Of a stretch of DNA of 64,000 bases, positions 43,404 to 51,746 are shown piece after piece. This DNA is from Veillonella sp. (GTDB lineage Bacteria; Bacillota; Negativicutes; Veillonellales; Veillonellaceae). The position numbers and the translations under genes are program-made. Each line of letters begins with the position of its first letter. The stretch's first letter is position 1. The stretch lies in contig NZ_JAGZMO010000001.1 in the NCBI RefSeq assembly GCF_018364065.1, forward strand, positions 358,013-422,012, read 5' to 3'. The notes under the pieces were generated by a model that saw only the letters and a list, made by a program, of their open reading frames with translations, ran no database searches and was not told where the DNA came from.

Positions 43404-45611
43404 TTATGGCCGGCAATACATTCGGCTATAAATATAGTCTAGGATGTATTTATTCCCGTTTATTTCGTCATCCATATTAAACAATAAGTTTCGCGCCTTA
43501 AGCATAAGCTTACGATCAATTCCTTTCGCATCGTGTACTGCGTCATTGCGAATTTTTACAAATTTATCCAACTTATCTAACGCTGCTTTATCAGCTTTTA
43601 ATCGTTCTTCAAGAAGTAAAACCAGCTTGCCCAATGTGCTCTTATCGTTTTCACCAATTTCTCTATGAAGATATAAATATTTCTTCAACACATTTTCAAG
43701 GCATTTGCCATAGGACATGAGCAAAAAAGAAAAGTCCATATATTCGCTATCTTTATGGTTGTTAAATAGAAATTCTCCCAGCTGCAATTGGTTGATAGAT
43801 TCATCATCAAGGCAATCATAGCGCTTTTTCAATTTAAGTCGCAATTTTTCTTTTTGCTTCTCCTTGTTCCTATCTTTCTTTATCTCCGCATCCTGCAGAT
43901 CTTGAAGGGCTTTAAAAAGGAGTTTTTCGTAATCGTCCCATCCCGCTACAGCATCAATAGGAGCGCCTATCTGTTGGGCAAATTTTGTCAGTACATTTTT
44001 TATCCCTAAGAGCGTATTATCTTTCGCCACAATTTGCTCATGCAAATTATCAAGCTCATTTTGCAGCTTCTTATTAATCTCGGCCTGCTCTTTATTAATT
44101 CTGGCCTGTTCTCTATTTATTCTGTCTTTTTCTTCGTTTTCTTTTTGTGATTTATTTAACTGTTCTCTTAGCGATTTCTTTTCCGCTTCAGACGCCCTGC
44201 GCGCTTCATCATTCCGTCGATTCTTTTCTTCCGCAATTGAAAGCTGCCGGCTTTTTTTCTCACTTTCATCCTTATACGCTTGAATCTCTTTATTCTTTTT
44301 ATCCAGTTCCTTTGCTTGCCGCTCCTCAGCTTTCTTAAGTTCCGCTTCCATACGTTCCTGATTGTGCTTAGCCTGTACTTTGACAGTATCCATTTTTACT
44401 TCAAAAGCAGCCACAATATTTTCAAGCTCTTCTTTTGAGACAGAAGATTGTTTAAATTGCTCAAACTCTTCGTTCAATTCTTTAAGAGCAATTTTTTCCT
44501 TTAAATCAGCCTTCTCTTTGTTGTCCTTTTTTACGCGTTCCCATTCGTCCCGGTCGATAACCAGCTTATTACCTTGAATGATAACTTTTGCTTCACTGAA
44601 GGTAGTATCCACATGAATCTTTTGAGCCAATGCGGCATCACTGGTCCACTGCGCTAAAGATTCCTCAGGCGGCATAAACGATTTGCCTTGTCTGAGAGCT
44701 ATATCAGAGAAAATATTACTCAATAGATCGGCAGACAGTTTTTTTCTGTCTTTAGTTATTCTCCAAGAGCCCCACGCAAAAGATGCTAAAAAGCCGACCG
44801 GTCCCAAAAACACGCTCATCGCACCGGCTGCTGATGTATAAGCGGCAAAGGGCAACGTTATCTGCAACATAGTAGTAAACACGGTATGCATTAATGTAGA
44901 AAGGGCCATATAGGTGCCAAATCCACCCAAATTTCCCAATGCAAACGGCCCCATACTGGCCATAACGCGGCGCACAGTTTTACCTGATAGTTCATTCAAA
45001 TTAAAGGTTTCTTTTAACGCCTGTCTTTGATGTTCCGGTAAGTCCTTCAAGACTTTATCCATAGCCTCTTCCGTTGCTTTTTGCTCGCGGGAAGATTGTT
45101 TTTTGGCCATTTTTTGCATGCGAACCATGTTTTCATTGCCCACGGCTTCCACAATCATGTCCGCTCGTCGTCTATAAGGTAAATCCATATCAAACTTTTT
45201 GTATTCGCTGATAAAGTCTATGAGATGTTTCTCCCATTTTTCTGCAAGATACGCATCACTTTGCAGTCGTAACTTTATATGATGCGTCCCTTGGCGCACT
45301 GAGTCTGCCACCAAATCATCAAGCCCTGATGTTATAGTAAGTCCTGTAATCCGCTTCGTTATTTCATTAATCATCATAGAAATTAATGTTTCTTTCGGAT
45401 AATGACGTAATGACACAACTTCTTTTGCCAGCTTCTCTTCAACTGACTCTACAGCCCTTTTATTTTTCGAAAATTTATTAAAAATTGAATTGCTGAGTTT
45501 TGTCGTTTGGGTAGCTAACAAATTCTCTAACTTATATACCCGTAAAACACCTATGGTTTGTGCCAGTTCATTCTCATTAAAATCGTATAGTTTATTAATA
45601 ATAAAAGCCAT
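43404..45611 (-). CDS. Large membrane-associated coiled-coil protein with C-terminal HEPN-like Rx4H motif
   Basis: 735 residues; not recognised as a named family. Three parts are visible. Residues 1-215 are helical and charged, with faint resemblance to YaaW/DUF3944-type proteins. Residues about 218-282 are strongly hydrophobic and Gly/Ala-rich (FALGNLGGFGTYMALSTL, GAMSVFLGPVGFLASFAWG), a likely membrane hairpin. Residues about 360-560 are a long Glu/Lys/Gln/Arg coiled coil. The last 120 residues are helical and carry R688-NDAV-H693, the Rx4H signature of HEPN ribonucleases, preceded by DKLDKFVKI. HEPN domains are common in RNA-cutting defence and toxin proteins. ATG with AGGGAG. It lies 93 bp after the histidine phosphatase gene, possibly in one transcript. 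Nuclease activity is a guess from one motif. Confidence 0.7.
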   Translation of the reverse strand: MAFIINKLYDFNENELAQTIGVLRVYKLENLLATQTTKLSNSIFNKFSKNKRAVESVEEKLAKEVVSLRHYPKETLISMMINEITKRITGLTITSGLDDLVADSVRQGTHHIKLRLQSDAYLAEKWEKHLIDFISEYKKFDMDLPYRRRADMIVEAVGNENMVRMQKMAKKQSSREQKATEEAMDKVLKDLPEHQRQALKETFNLNELSGKTVRRVMASMGPFALGNLGGFGTYMALSTLMHTVFTTMLQITLPFAAYTSAAGAMSVFLGPVGFLASFAWGSWRITKDRKKLSADLLSNIFSDIALRQGKSFMPPEESLAQWTSDAALAQKIHVDTTFSEAKVIIQGNKLVIDRDEWERVKKDNKEKADLKEKIALKELNEEFEQFKQSSVSKEELENIVAAFEVKMDTVKVQAKHNQERMEAELKKAEERQAKELDKKNKEIQAYKDESEKKSRQLSIAEEKNRRNDEARRASEAEKKSLREQLNKSQKENEEKDRINREQARINKEQAEINKKLQNELDNLHEQIVAKDNTLLGIKNVLTKFAQQIGAPIDAVAGWDDYEKLLFKALQDLQDAEIKKDRNKEKQKEKLRLKLKKRYDCLDDESINQLQLGEFLFNNHKDSEYMDFSFLLMSYGKCLENVLKKYLYLHREIGENDKSTLGKLVLLLEERLKADKAALDKLDKFVKIRNDAVHDAKGIDRKLMLKARNLLFNMDDEINGNKYILDYIYSRMYCRP

Positions 45612-45704
45612 GCGCTCTCCCTAACTAAACACCGAATTACCTGTATACAAAAAAACTAATTATTCGTAAATGAGCTATTCGCGCATTCAATCGTAACCGG
45701 TTCC

Positions 45705-46289
45705 CTACACCGTATGTTTAAAAATATCGCAATTATATATTACAGGACAATCAAAAAATGTCTCCATTAGCTCCTGCACGGATGCGCGCGGTTTTTCGAG
45801 AACCTGGAAAAAGGCCTTCATAAATAACGCATGTGTAAAAAGAGCCACATTCTGATTGGTGCCGCCAAATTCATCGTACAACAACTCATGACTTTCTTTA
45901 ACCCGTTCAATAAACTGTGCAAATGACTCCACTTCAGGGCTTTCCTGTAAATTAGGATTCATGGCACTCCAAAATGCATCTACCATAGGCCGGCGTTCTT
46001 CTAATGTGGTGGCATTACACTTTGCCGGATCCAAATATGTAAATTCCCTTACAGCGGCCCATTCCTCTACCGGCACATCAGGGTGCATAGCGATGGTAGG
46101 CTGTGCCGTTTCCTGCGTGCGCAAATAGGTTGAATAAATAATATAATCAAGCTGTTTCGGTAATCTGTCAGGAACAGCTGCCGCCTGTGTTCTTCCTAAT
46201 GGTGTCAAAGGTATGGTGGCTGTATCAAATGTTTTAAGTCCCGCATTCGCAGCACTTTCACCATGCCGAATCAGATAAATCGTTGCCAT
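45705..46289 (-). CDS. Histidine phosphatase (phosphoglycerate mutase superfamily)
   Basis: 194 residues from the ATG at 46289 (AAGGAG 5 bp upstream); the open frame continues 49 codons further upstream but that part has no family features. Catalytic RHGES (about 8-12) with the phospho-histidine, the second-site Arg-Thr in YLRTQETAQPT, the acidic residue near VREF and the second His in FTHALFM. The substrate could be a sugar phosphate, nucleotide or phosphoprotein. Divergent from the fosmidomycin-resistance-type pump. Confidence 0.85.
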   Translation of the reverse strand: MATIYLIRHGESAANAGLKTFDTATIPLTPLGRTQAAAVPDRLPKQLDYIIYSTYLRTQETAQPTIAMHPDVPVEEWAAVREFTYLDPAKCNATTLEERRPMVDAFWSAMNPNLQESPEVESFAQFIERVKESHELLYDEFGGTNQNVALFTHALFMKAFFQVLEKPRASVQELMETFFDCPVIYNCDIFKHTV

Positions 46290-46467
46290 AGTACTCCTTT
46301 TACTCCTTTTCTCGATCACTCTACGTTTCATTCCAACACCTACATCATACCATGTATTATGTGCTGTTTCATCATAATATGAGTCCGTAAAATCATTAAA
46401 AGATTTCATAGCGAAGTGCCGGTTTAAAAATCTCACACTTTATTCCCTTTAATATGCTATGAAATTC

Positions 46468-46495
46468 TTGTAATAAAAGCATTATAAGGTATAAA
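46468..46495 (+). promoter_or_regulatory. Probable promoter of the Fsr-like MFS gene
   Basis: TTGTAA (46468-46473), 16-bp spacer, TATAAA (46490-46495). A second TATAAT lies at 46505-46510 without a good -35. Confidence 0.4.
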
Positions 46496-46533
46496 ATATA
46501 TAATTATAATACATAGTGAAGTGAGGTTTTTTT

Positions 46534-47769
46534 ATGAGTTCTAATTTAAGTTCTAACGGGGCCTCAACGACTCCATCATTATTACAAAAAACATTGACCT
46601 ATTTACCGTCAGTGTGTCACATGATTAACGACACGGCGCAAGGTTCTCTACCGGCATTACTGCCTTTATTTATATCGACCTATAATCTGTCTTACGAACA
46701 GGCGGCACTCATCATATTCTGTAACACCGCTTTCGCATCCATAGCACAACCTATCTTCGGTTATCTGGCCGATAAAAAAACATTTTGGCAAAGTATTCCA
46801 CTGGGGATTCTAATCTGTGGTTTCAGCATTTCCATGCTCGGATTTGTAAGCAGTTATGAAGCGATTTTACTCTGCGCCTTGATTGCCGGCCTCGGTTCCG
46901 CCCTCTTCCATCCGGAAGCGGCTCGCTGGGTAAATGCCGTATCCGGTGCACAACGCGGTAAAATCATGGGCTACTTCTCAGTAGGTGGTCAGGCCGGATT
47001 TGCCATCGGACCAATGCTGGCCAGCACAGCTTATATCTGGGGACCTAAAACATTGATTATGTTCGCCATAATCGCTGTTATTACGGTTACTGTTTATATC
47101 GCAACCGCCCCATATAAGCAGGTAAAAGAACGTGAAAAGAAAGCGGCCAAACGTCGTGAAGGTACTGCCACCAACGATTGGAAGAGCTTTAACATTCTCT
47201 TCCTTATCATTGCGGCCCGCTCTATCTGTTTCGCCGTACTTAATACATTCATTCCGATTTATTGGATCACCCATTTGGGACAAACTACCGCATCAGCCAA
47301 CTTTGCCTTGTCCGCCTTCTTCATCTGCGGCGTTATCGTAACACTTCTGGGCGGTACCTTGTCTGACCGCATCGGCTATGTAAAAGTCATTCGCTACAGC
47401 TATATCAGCCTGTTGCCACTCATGTTGGCATTTACACTAAGCGATTCCTACTGGCTCTCAATGGCACTAATTCTGCCATTGAGCTTCGGTATTTTCCTAC
47501 AATATAGTCCAATCGTTATTTTAGGGCAGAATTACTTAAACAAAAATATCGGCTTTGCCTCCGGTATTACCCTTGGCGTAGGTATCACCCTTGGCGGTAT
47601 CGTAGCACCGCTTATCGGTAAATTGGGGGATATATATAGCCTAAAAACTGCTTGGTTAACCTTGAACCCTATTTGTTGGCTCGCCTTAATCGCCACCTTC
47701 TTTATTACAGATTCACAGCGTGTGAAAAATATCATATCTAATAAGCAAGAAGAACAGCAGGAACAATAA
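46534..47769 (+). CDS. MFS transporter, fosmidomycin-resistance (Fsr) type
   Basis: 411 residues, 12 predicted spans. CHMINDTAQGSLPALLPLF at the first span, QPIFGYLADK, and GLGSALFHPEAARWV are blocks of the Fsr family, which exports fosmidomycin and similar compounds by proton antiport. The natural substrate in this organism is unknown. ATG with GTGAGG about 9 bp upstream. Single gene, followed by a 30-bp repeat array and nadE. Confidence 0.88.
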   Translation: MSSNLSSNGASTTPSLLQKTLTYLPSVCHMINDTAQGSLPALLPLFISTYNLSYEQAALIIFCNTAFASIAQPIFGYLADKKTFWQSIPLGILICGFSISMLGFVSSYEAILLCALIAGLGSALFHPEAARWVNAVSGAQRGKIMGYFSVGGQAGFAIGPMLASTAYIWGPKTLIMFAIIAVITVTVYIATAPYKQVKEREKKAAKRREGTATNDWKSFNILFLIIAARSICFAVLNTFIPIYWITHLGQTTASANFALSAFFICGVIVTLLGGTLSDRIGYVKVIRYSYISLLPLMLAFTLSDSYWLSMALILPLSFGIFLQYSPIVILGQNYLNKNIGFASGITLGVGITLGGIVAPLIGKLGDIYSLKTAWLTLNPICWLALIATFFITDSQRVKNIISNKQEEQQEQ

Positions 47770-47901
47770 GGTAAAATCTGAAGAATAATAAGCATTAGAG
47801 CAAAATCTGATATTTAATAAAACTTTAAGGCAAAATCTGAGGAATAGTAGAAACAATAAGCAAAATCTGAAAAATAATCAAAGCAATAAGACCAAAACTG
47901 A
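47765..47901. repeat. Five imperfect 30-bp tandem repeats between fsr-like gene and nadE
   Basis: The core CAAAATCTGA (or close variant) recurs at 47772, 47801, 47831, 47861 and 47892, spaced 29, 30, 30 and 31 bp, often preceded by AATAAG. No stem-loop or terminator is evident. The array fills most of the 239-bp gap. Confidence 0.75.
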
Positions 47902-48008
47902 CAGTCTAAGAGAACCTCAAATCTATCGCTGTTTCAATGTCGTTTCTGTCATCATTTTATATGAATCAAAACTGTCAACAAACATGTTACTAACGAAGAG
48001 GAGCTTAC

Positions 48009-49973
48009 ATGATACGCATCGGTATGGGGCAAATTGAAATTGTGCCCGGCAATCCATCTAAAAACAAAACAACCATTTTACAAGCTATCCAATACGCCAA
48101 AGCCTTGCGCCTTGATGTATTAGTACTACCTGAAATGGCCATCAGCGGTTACATGATTGGCGATCTTTGGGATCAGCCTGCCTTTGTCGATGAATGTCTC
48201 CGTTTCGGCGAAGAAGTAATTAAGGCTTCCTCCGATTTAGCCATTATCTTCGGCAATGTGGCTGTTGACCGGAATTCTAAAAACATGGACGGACGGGTTC
48301 GCAAATTTAACGCCATCTATATTGCCCAGCATGGTCAATTGGTGCAGCCGTCCCACAGTACCTATCCGTTTATCGTTAAAACATTATCACCAAACTATCG
48401 CTTCTTCAACGAAGCCCGGTATTTCACTGATTTGCGAGATATAGCCTTTGAAGAAAACCGCTCTGTCCAAGATATGTTGAGCATCGTTACACTCTCCAAT
48501 AAGGACGGAAAAAGATATAACATAGCGCCATTATTATGTGAGGACAGTTGGGATGATAACTACAGTCTGTCCCCGACTAAGCTTTTATATGCTAAAAGCC
48601 TAAAAACAGACATGCCGATTAATGCGTTTATCAATATTTCAGCATCACCATTTACATTGGGTAAAAATGAACGACGCCATCGACTCTTTCAAGACAGAGC
48701 TCGCGAAATGCGCATACCGATTTTCTACATCAACGCTGTAGGTATCCAGAATAACGGAAAATCCATTTGCACCTTTGACGGTCAATCAACCTATTACAGT
48801 GCTGATGGAAGCATCGCCGAACAATTACCTGCCTTTGAGGGCGCTATAAAAGCTGTTATACTGCCCGGAAAAAATGATTCCTATAGTGTTTTGCGAAGCT
48901 CAAATACTTTGGTAGCGAATGCTGCTAATTCGTTTGGCGCAAAAACTACTACCGCCATCTCTGAATCTACCCGGAGCGAAGTAGAGCAAGTGTATAAGGC
49001 CCTTCATTTCGGTTTAACAAAATTCTTGGAACAAACAGGTATTAAAAAAGTAGTTATCGGCGCATCCGGCGGTATTGATTCCGCTGTAAACGCTGCCCTC
49101 TATGCATCCGTATTACCTCCAAGTCAGGTGTATTTAGTAAATATGCCGTCTCGTTTCAACTCAACCATGACCAAAGATCTGGCCCGCGATTTAGCGACTA
49201 ACTTAGGATGCCCATACGCTATTTGCCCTGTACAGGACAGTTTGGAGCTGACTACAGAGCAATTGAGCGCACTTGAATTTGTCAGCCCTCATGGAAGTGA
49301 AACGCTAAATATTTCGTCCTTTGTAAAAGAAAACATTCAGGCTCGCGATCGCTCATCCCGTATTTTAGCAGGCATTGCGGCCGGTTTAGGTGGCGCCTTC
49401 ACTTGCAATGGCAACAAGACTGAACTCTCCATCGGTTACGCCACACTTTACGGCGATATGGCCGGCTTCCTCGCTGCTACCGGGGACTTGTGGAAATTCC
49501 AAATGTACGAACTGGCCCACTACTTAAACGAAGTTGTTTATAAACGCGAAGTCATTCCGCAAGGGACCATCTCCGTTATTCCTAGTGCTGAACTATCTGA
49601 CTCGCAAGACATCACTAAAGGACAAGGCGATCCGTTGCAATATGAATACCATGACCGCCTCTTCCGCTCCTTTATCGAACCTTGGAATCGATTGACGCCG
49701 GAAGATGTGCTAAGCGCTTATATAGAAAATCGCTTAGAAGACGTCCTACAATTGTCTAATCCGATCTCTACTTATTTCAAATCGAGCGAAGCTTTTGTTG
49801 CTGACCTGGAACGTTGGTGGAACATGCAGTCCGGCATGGCCGTGGCCAAACGCATTCAGAGCCCGCCAATCATCGTCATCAGCCGCCGATCCTATGGCGG
49901 TGACTTGCAAGAGTCGCAAATGAAGCCGTATTATACGCAGAAATACTTAGAATTAAAAGAATCACTGAAATAA
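48009..49973 (+). CDS. nadE: Glutamine-dependent NAD(+) synthetase
   Basis: 654 residues, two-domain form. The N-terminal nitrilase-type amidase domain (about 1-280) has the Glu of LVLPEMAISGY and the catalytic Cys in LLCEDSWDDNY, and supplies ammonia from glutamine. The C-terminal synthetase domain has the P-loop GASGGIDSAVNAAL and the GNKTELSIGYATLYGDMAG block; it adenylates and amidates deaminated NAD. ATG with GAGGAG 6 bp upstream, ends at a strong terminator. Confidence 0.96.
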   Translation: MIRIGMGQIEIVPGNPSKNKTTILQAIQYAKALRLDVLVLPEMAISGYMIGDLWDQPAFVDECLRFGEEVIKASSDLAIIFGNVAVDRNSKNMDGRVRKFNAIYIAQHGQLVQPSHSTYPFIVKTLSPNYRFFNEARYFTDLRDIAFEENRSVQDMLSIVTLSNKDGKRYNIAPLLCEDSWDDNYSLSPTKLLYAKSLKTDMPINAFINISASPFTLGKNERRHRLFQDRAREMRIPIFYINAVGIQNNGKSICTFDGQSTYYSADGSIAEQLPAFEGAIKAVILPGKNDSYSVLRSSNTLVANAANSFGAKTTTAISESTRSEVEQVYKALHFGLTKFLEQTGIKKVVIGASGGIDSAVNAALYASVLPPSQVYLVNMPSRFNSTMTKDLARDLATNLGCPYAICPVQDSLELTTEQLSALEFVSPHGSETLNISSFVKENIQARDRSSRILAGIAAGLGGAFTCNGNKTELSIGYATLYGDMAGFLAATGDLWKFQMYELAHYLNEVVYKREVIPQGTISVIPSAELSDSQDITKGQGDPLQYEYHDRLFRSFIEPWNRLTPEDVLSAYIENRLEDVLQLSNPISTYFKSSEAFVADLERWWNMQSGMAVAKRIQSPPIIVISRRSYGGDLQESQMKPYYTQKYLELKESLK

Positions 49974-49978
49974 AAAAG

Positions 49979-50037
49979 ATATTCCTCTACAGTTCTCAAT
50001 CATTTGATTAAGAAACGGTAAGAGGAATATTTTTTTG
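49979..50037 (+). terminator. nadE terminator
   Basis: Outer arms ATATTCCTCT / AGAGGAATAT with an imperfect inner stem, followed by TTTTTT. It starts a few bases after the stop codon. Confidence 0.85.
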
Positions 50038-50057
50038 CGTAAATTTTATTTTTGTTT

Positions 50058-50112
50058 AAATTATAAAAGACTGATACGATTTATATAAATTATAAAAGAC
50101 CGATACGACTAG
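50058..50112. repeat. Two copies of a 22-bp AAATTATAAAAGAC(T/C)GATACGA repeat
   Basis: First copy at 50058-50079, second at 50087-50108 (one mismatch). The second copy supplies the left arm of the GNAT-gene terminator. Confidence 0.7.
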
Positions 50113-50137
50113 ATATATACTCATCGTATCGGTCTAA
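50090..50137 (-). terminator. Terminator of the GNAT gene
   Basis: Perfect 11-bp arms GACCGATACGA (50098-50108) and TCGTATCGGTC (50124-50134), then CTTTTATA in minus sense. 33 bp after the stop codon. Confidence 0.8.
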
Positions 50138-50169
50138 AAACCATCTCAAAATGTCCTATAAGCCCCAAC

Positions 50170-50688
50170 TTATAAGATTTTATCGTAAGCTAAAAACTCT
50201 CCGCCTTGGAAAATTACGCTTCCACACTTAACATAGCCATTTTTCTCCAAAATATGCTGCATTCTTTTATTTTGGAATCCCGTATCAATGCGGATGTATG
50301 GCACATTATGAGCGAGGCACATTTCATCAATCAGTGCAAAGGCCTTATGAGCTATGCCCTTTCCGCGCGCCTTTTTGCTGAAAGCCAGACGATGGATTAC
50401 TCCATAAGGTGCATCACTTCGCCAAGCCCCCTTAATCGTGTCATACGCCGGCTCGCCGTCAAAATCAATGAGCATGTACCCTAAAATATCCTGATCAGAT
50501 TTAAGCACATACCCCTTTTGTCGTTGTATATCCTCTACAATCGTATCACGATTGGGATACTTCTCCGTCCACTGTATAAACCCTTGCTCTTGCTGAAACG
50601 CACGGCCATCTTCAATAATCTCATAACATACAGAAACATCCTTCAGTTCTGCCAATTCTAGCGAGTACGTAGTATCCTCTTTTTCCAT
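50170..50688 (-). CDS. GNAT-family N-acetyltransferase
   Basis: 172 residues. Acetyl-CoA-binding motif in VIHRLAFSKKARGKGIAHKAF (R/Q-x-x-G-x-G/A pattern: RGKGIA), followed by IDTGFQNKRMQHILEKNGY, the usual motif B. The acetylated target (small molecule or protein) cannot be read. ATG with GAGGAGAG about 7 bp upstream; its own terminator downstream. Confidence 0.88.
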   Translation of the reverse strand: MEKEDTTYSLELAELKDVSVCYEIIEDGRAFQQEQGFIQWTEKYPNRDTIVEDIQRQKGYVLKSDQDILGYMLIDFDGEPAYDTIKGAWRSDAPYGVIHRLAFSKKARGKGIAHKAFALIDEMCLAHNVPYIRIDTGFQNKRMQHILEKNGYVKCGSVIFQGGEFLAYDKIL

Positions 50689-50802
50689 ATGATTCTCTCC
50701 TCTTCATCAATTCCAACCGTCTTTTAACCTTCAGAATTGCACTCATTTTATTGTTATTGTACTACTCACTAGATACAAAGTAAATCAAAGCATAAAGAAA
50801 AT

Positions 50803-50838
50803 AAAAAGCAGGTTGAAACAATGTTTCAACCTGCTTTT
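50803..50838 (-). terminator. deoR-type gene terminator
   Basis: Arms AAAAGCAGGTTGAAACA / TGTTTCAACCTGCTTTT with a 1-3 nt turn, starting at the stop codon and followed by TATTTTC in minus sense; flanking T-run on both strands. Confidence 0.85.
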
Positions 50839-51597
50839 TTAATAAATGATCTTTATATCATTTCTCTGGAAGAAATCCATCCAGTCATCGGAAGGGCGTT
50901 TGTCAGTGACTAAAATATCAATATGATAAAAGTCAGCTAATCGTAAAAACGCCGGTTTATCAAATTTGCTGTGATCCAGCAACATAATTACCTGCTCAGC
51001 TCGTTTTAGCATAGCCAGCTTCGTAAGCGCTTCAAATTCATTGGAGTCCAATGCACCGCGCTCTTTATCCAGCCCTGCACAACTGATAAGTAATGTATCG
51101 AATGAATAGTTTTCAATCGTTTGTGTTGCTACCACACCTTGTAATGACATAGTTTGAGGATTAAATATACCACCTGTAGACATAATCGTCATTTTTGAGT
51201 CCACTAATTCTGAAAGCGCTTCCGTAGAATTCGTCAACAAGGTTAAGTCCTGACGGTCCTTTAATAATCGCAGTACTTCTAATACAGTCGTACTCGAATC
51301 AGCGGCAATGCTAGTTTTATTTTCTAACAGTGGCAATACTTTTAGCGCAATCATACGCTTTTCTTCACTAAAACTGGCCATCCGTTTGTAAAAATGGTTC
51401 GATTCATACGCCGGGGACTGGTTCAACACTGCTCCACCATAGGTTCGCGTTACAAGGCCTTCTTCTGACAATTTATTTAAGTCTCGACGGATTGTTTCTT
51501 CAGTAACATTAAAGCGCTCACTCAATGCGGTTACATTAACACTTTTTTCACTCTCCAGAGTTTCCATAATTTGCTCTATTCGATCTTTACCACGCAT
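50839..51597 (-). CDS. DeoR-family transcriptional regulator
   Basis: 252 residues from the ATG at 51597 (GGGAGGTGA about 8 bp upstream); the longer frame adds 16 residues without support. N-terminal helix-turn-helix of the DeoR type (LSERFNVTEETIRRDLNKL, TRTYGGAVL), C-terminal sugar-phosphate-sensing DeoR domain (ADSSTTVLEVLRLL, LTNSTEAL, STGGIFNPQTMSLQG). DeoR proteins usually repress sugar or polyol operons and are released by a phosphorylated intermediate. It closes the catabolic cluster that starts at 59762 and is the obvious regulator (inference). It has a promoter of its own with a hairpin in the leader. Confidence 0.93.
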   Translation of the reverse strand: MRGKDRIEQIMETLESEKSVNVTALSERFNVTEETIRRDLNKLSEEGLVTRTYGGAVLNQSPAYESNHFYKRMASFSEEKRMIALKVLPLLENKTSIAADSSTTVLEVLRLLKDRQDLTLLTNSTEALSELVDSKMTIMSTGGIFNPQTMSLQGVVATQTIENYSFDTLLISCAGLDKERGALDSNEFEALTKLAMLKRAEQVIMLLDHSKFDKPAFLRLADFYHIDILVTDKRPSDDWMDFFQRNDIKIIY

Positions 51598-51624
51598 GTA
51601 GCGCTCACCTCCCTTTGTATCAAA

Positions 51625-51660
51625 ATAAAATCCGTTGTTCAACAAAACAACGGATTTTAT
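51625..51660 (-). terminator. 15-bp perfect inverted repeat: terminator of the catabolic operon or deoR leader attenuator/operator
   Basis: ATAAAATCCGTTGTT (51625-51639) and AACAACGGATTTTAT (51646-51660), then TTTTG in minus sense. It lies about 10-45 nt downstream of the predicted deoR start of transcription, so it cannot simply be a passive terminator for the upstream genes. Confidence 0.7.
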
Positions 51661-51677
51661 TGATAACTTCTACCGTT

Positions 51678-51706
51678 ATTATATCAAGTGAATATTGGTA
51701 TATCAA
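51678..51706 (-). promoter_or_regulatory. Promoter of the DeoR-type gene
   Basis: Minus strand TTGATA (51706-51701), 17-bp spacer, TATAAT (51683-51678). Located between the aldo/keto reductase stop and the 15-bp inverted repeat. Confidence 0.6.
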
Positions 51707-51746
51707 CATTTCTTGTATAAATTACGACAGTATTTAACATTAAATC

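Noticed and set aside
46290..46436. 49-residue N-terminal extension of the histidine phosphatase
   Set aside because: It has no family similarity, and the inner ATG has an ideal AAGGAG and begins the canonical IYLIRHGES segment.
47765..47901. Possible CRISPR array
   Set aside because: The about 30-bp period covers repeat and spacer together, units are imperfect, there are no unique spacers and no cas genes nearby.
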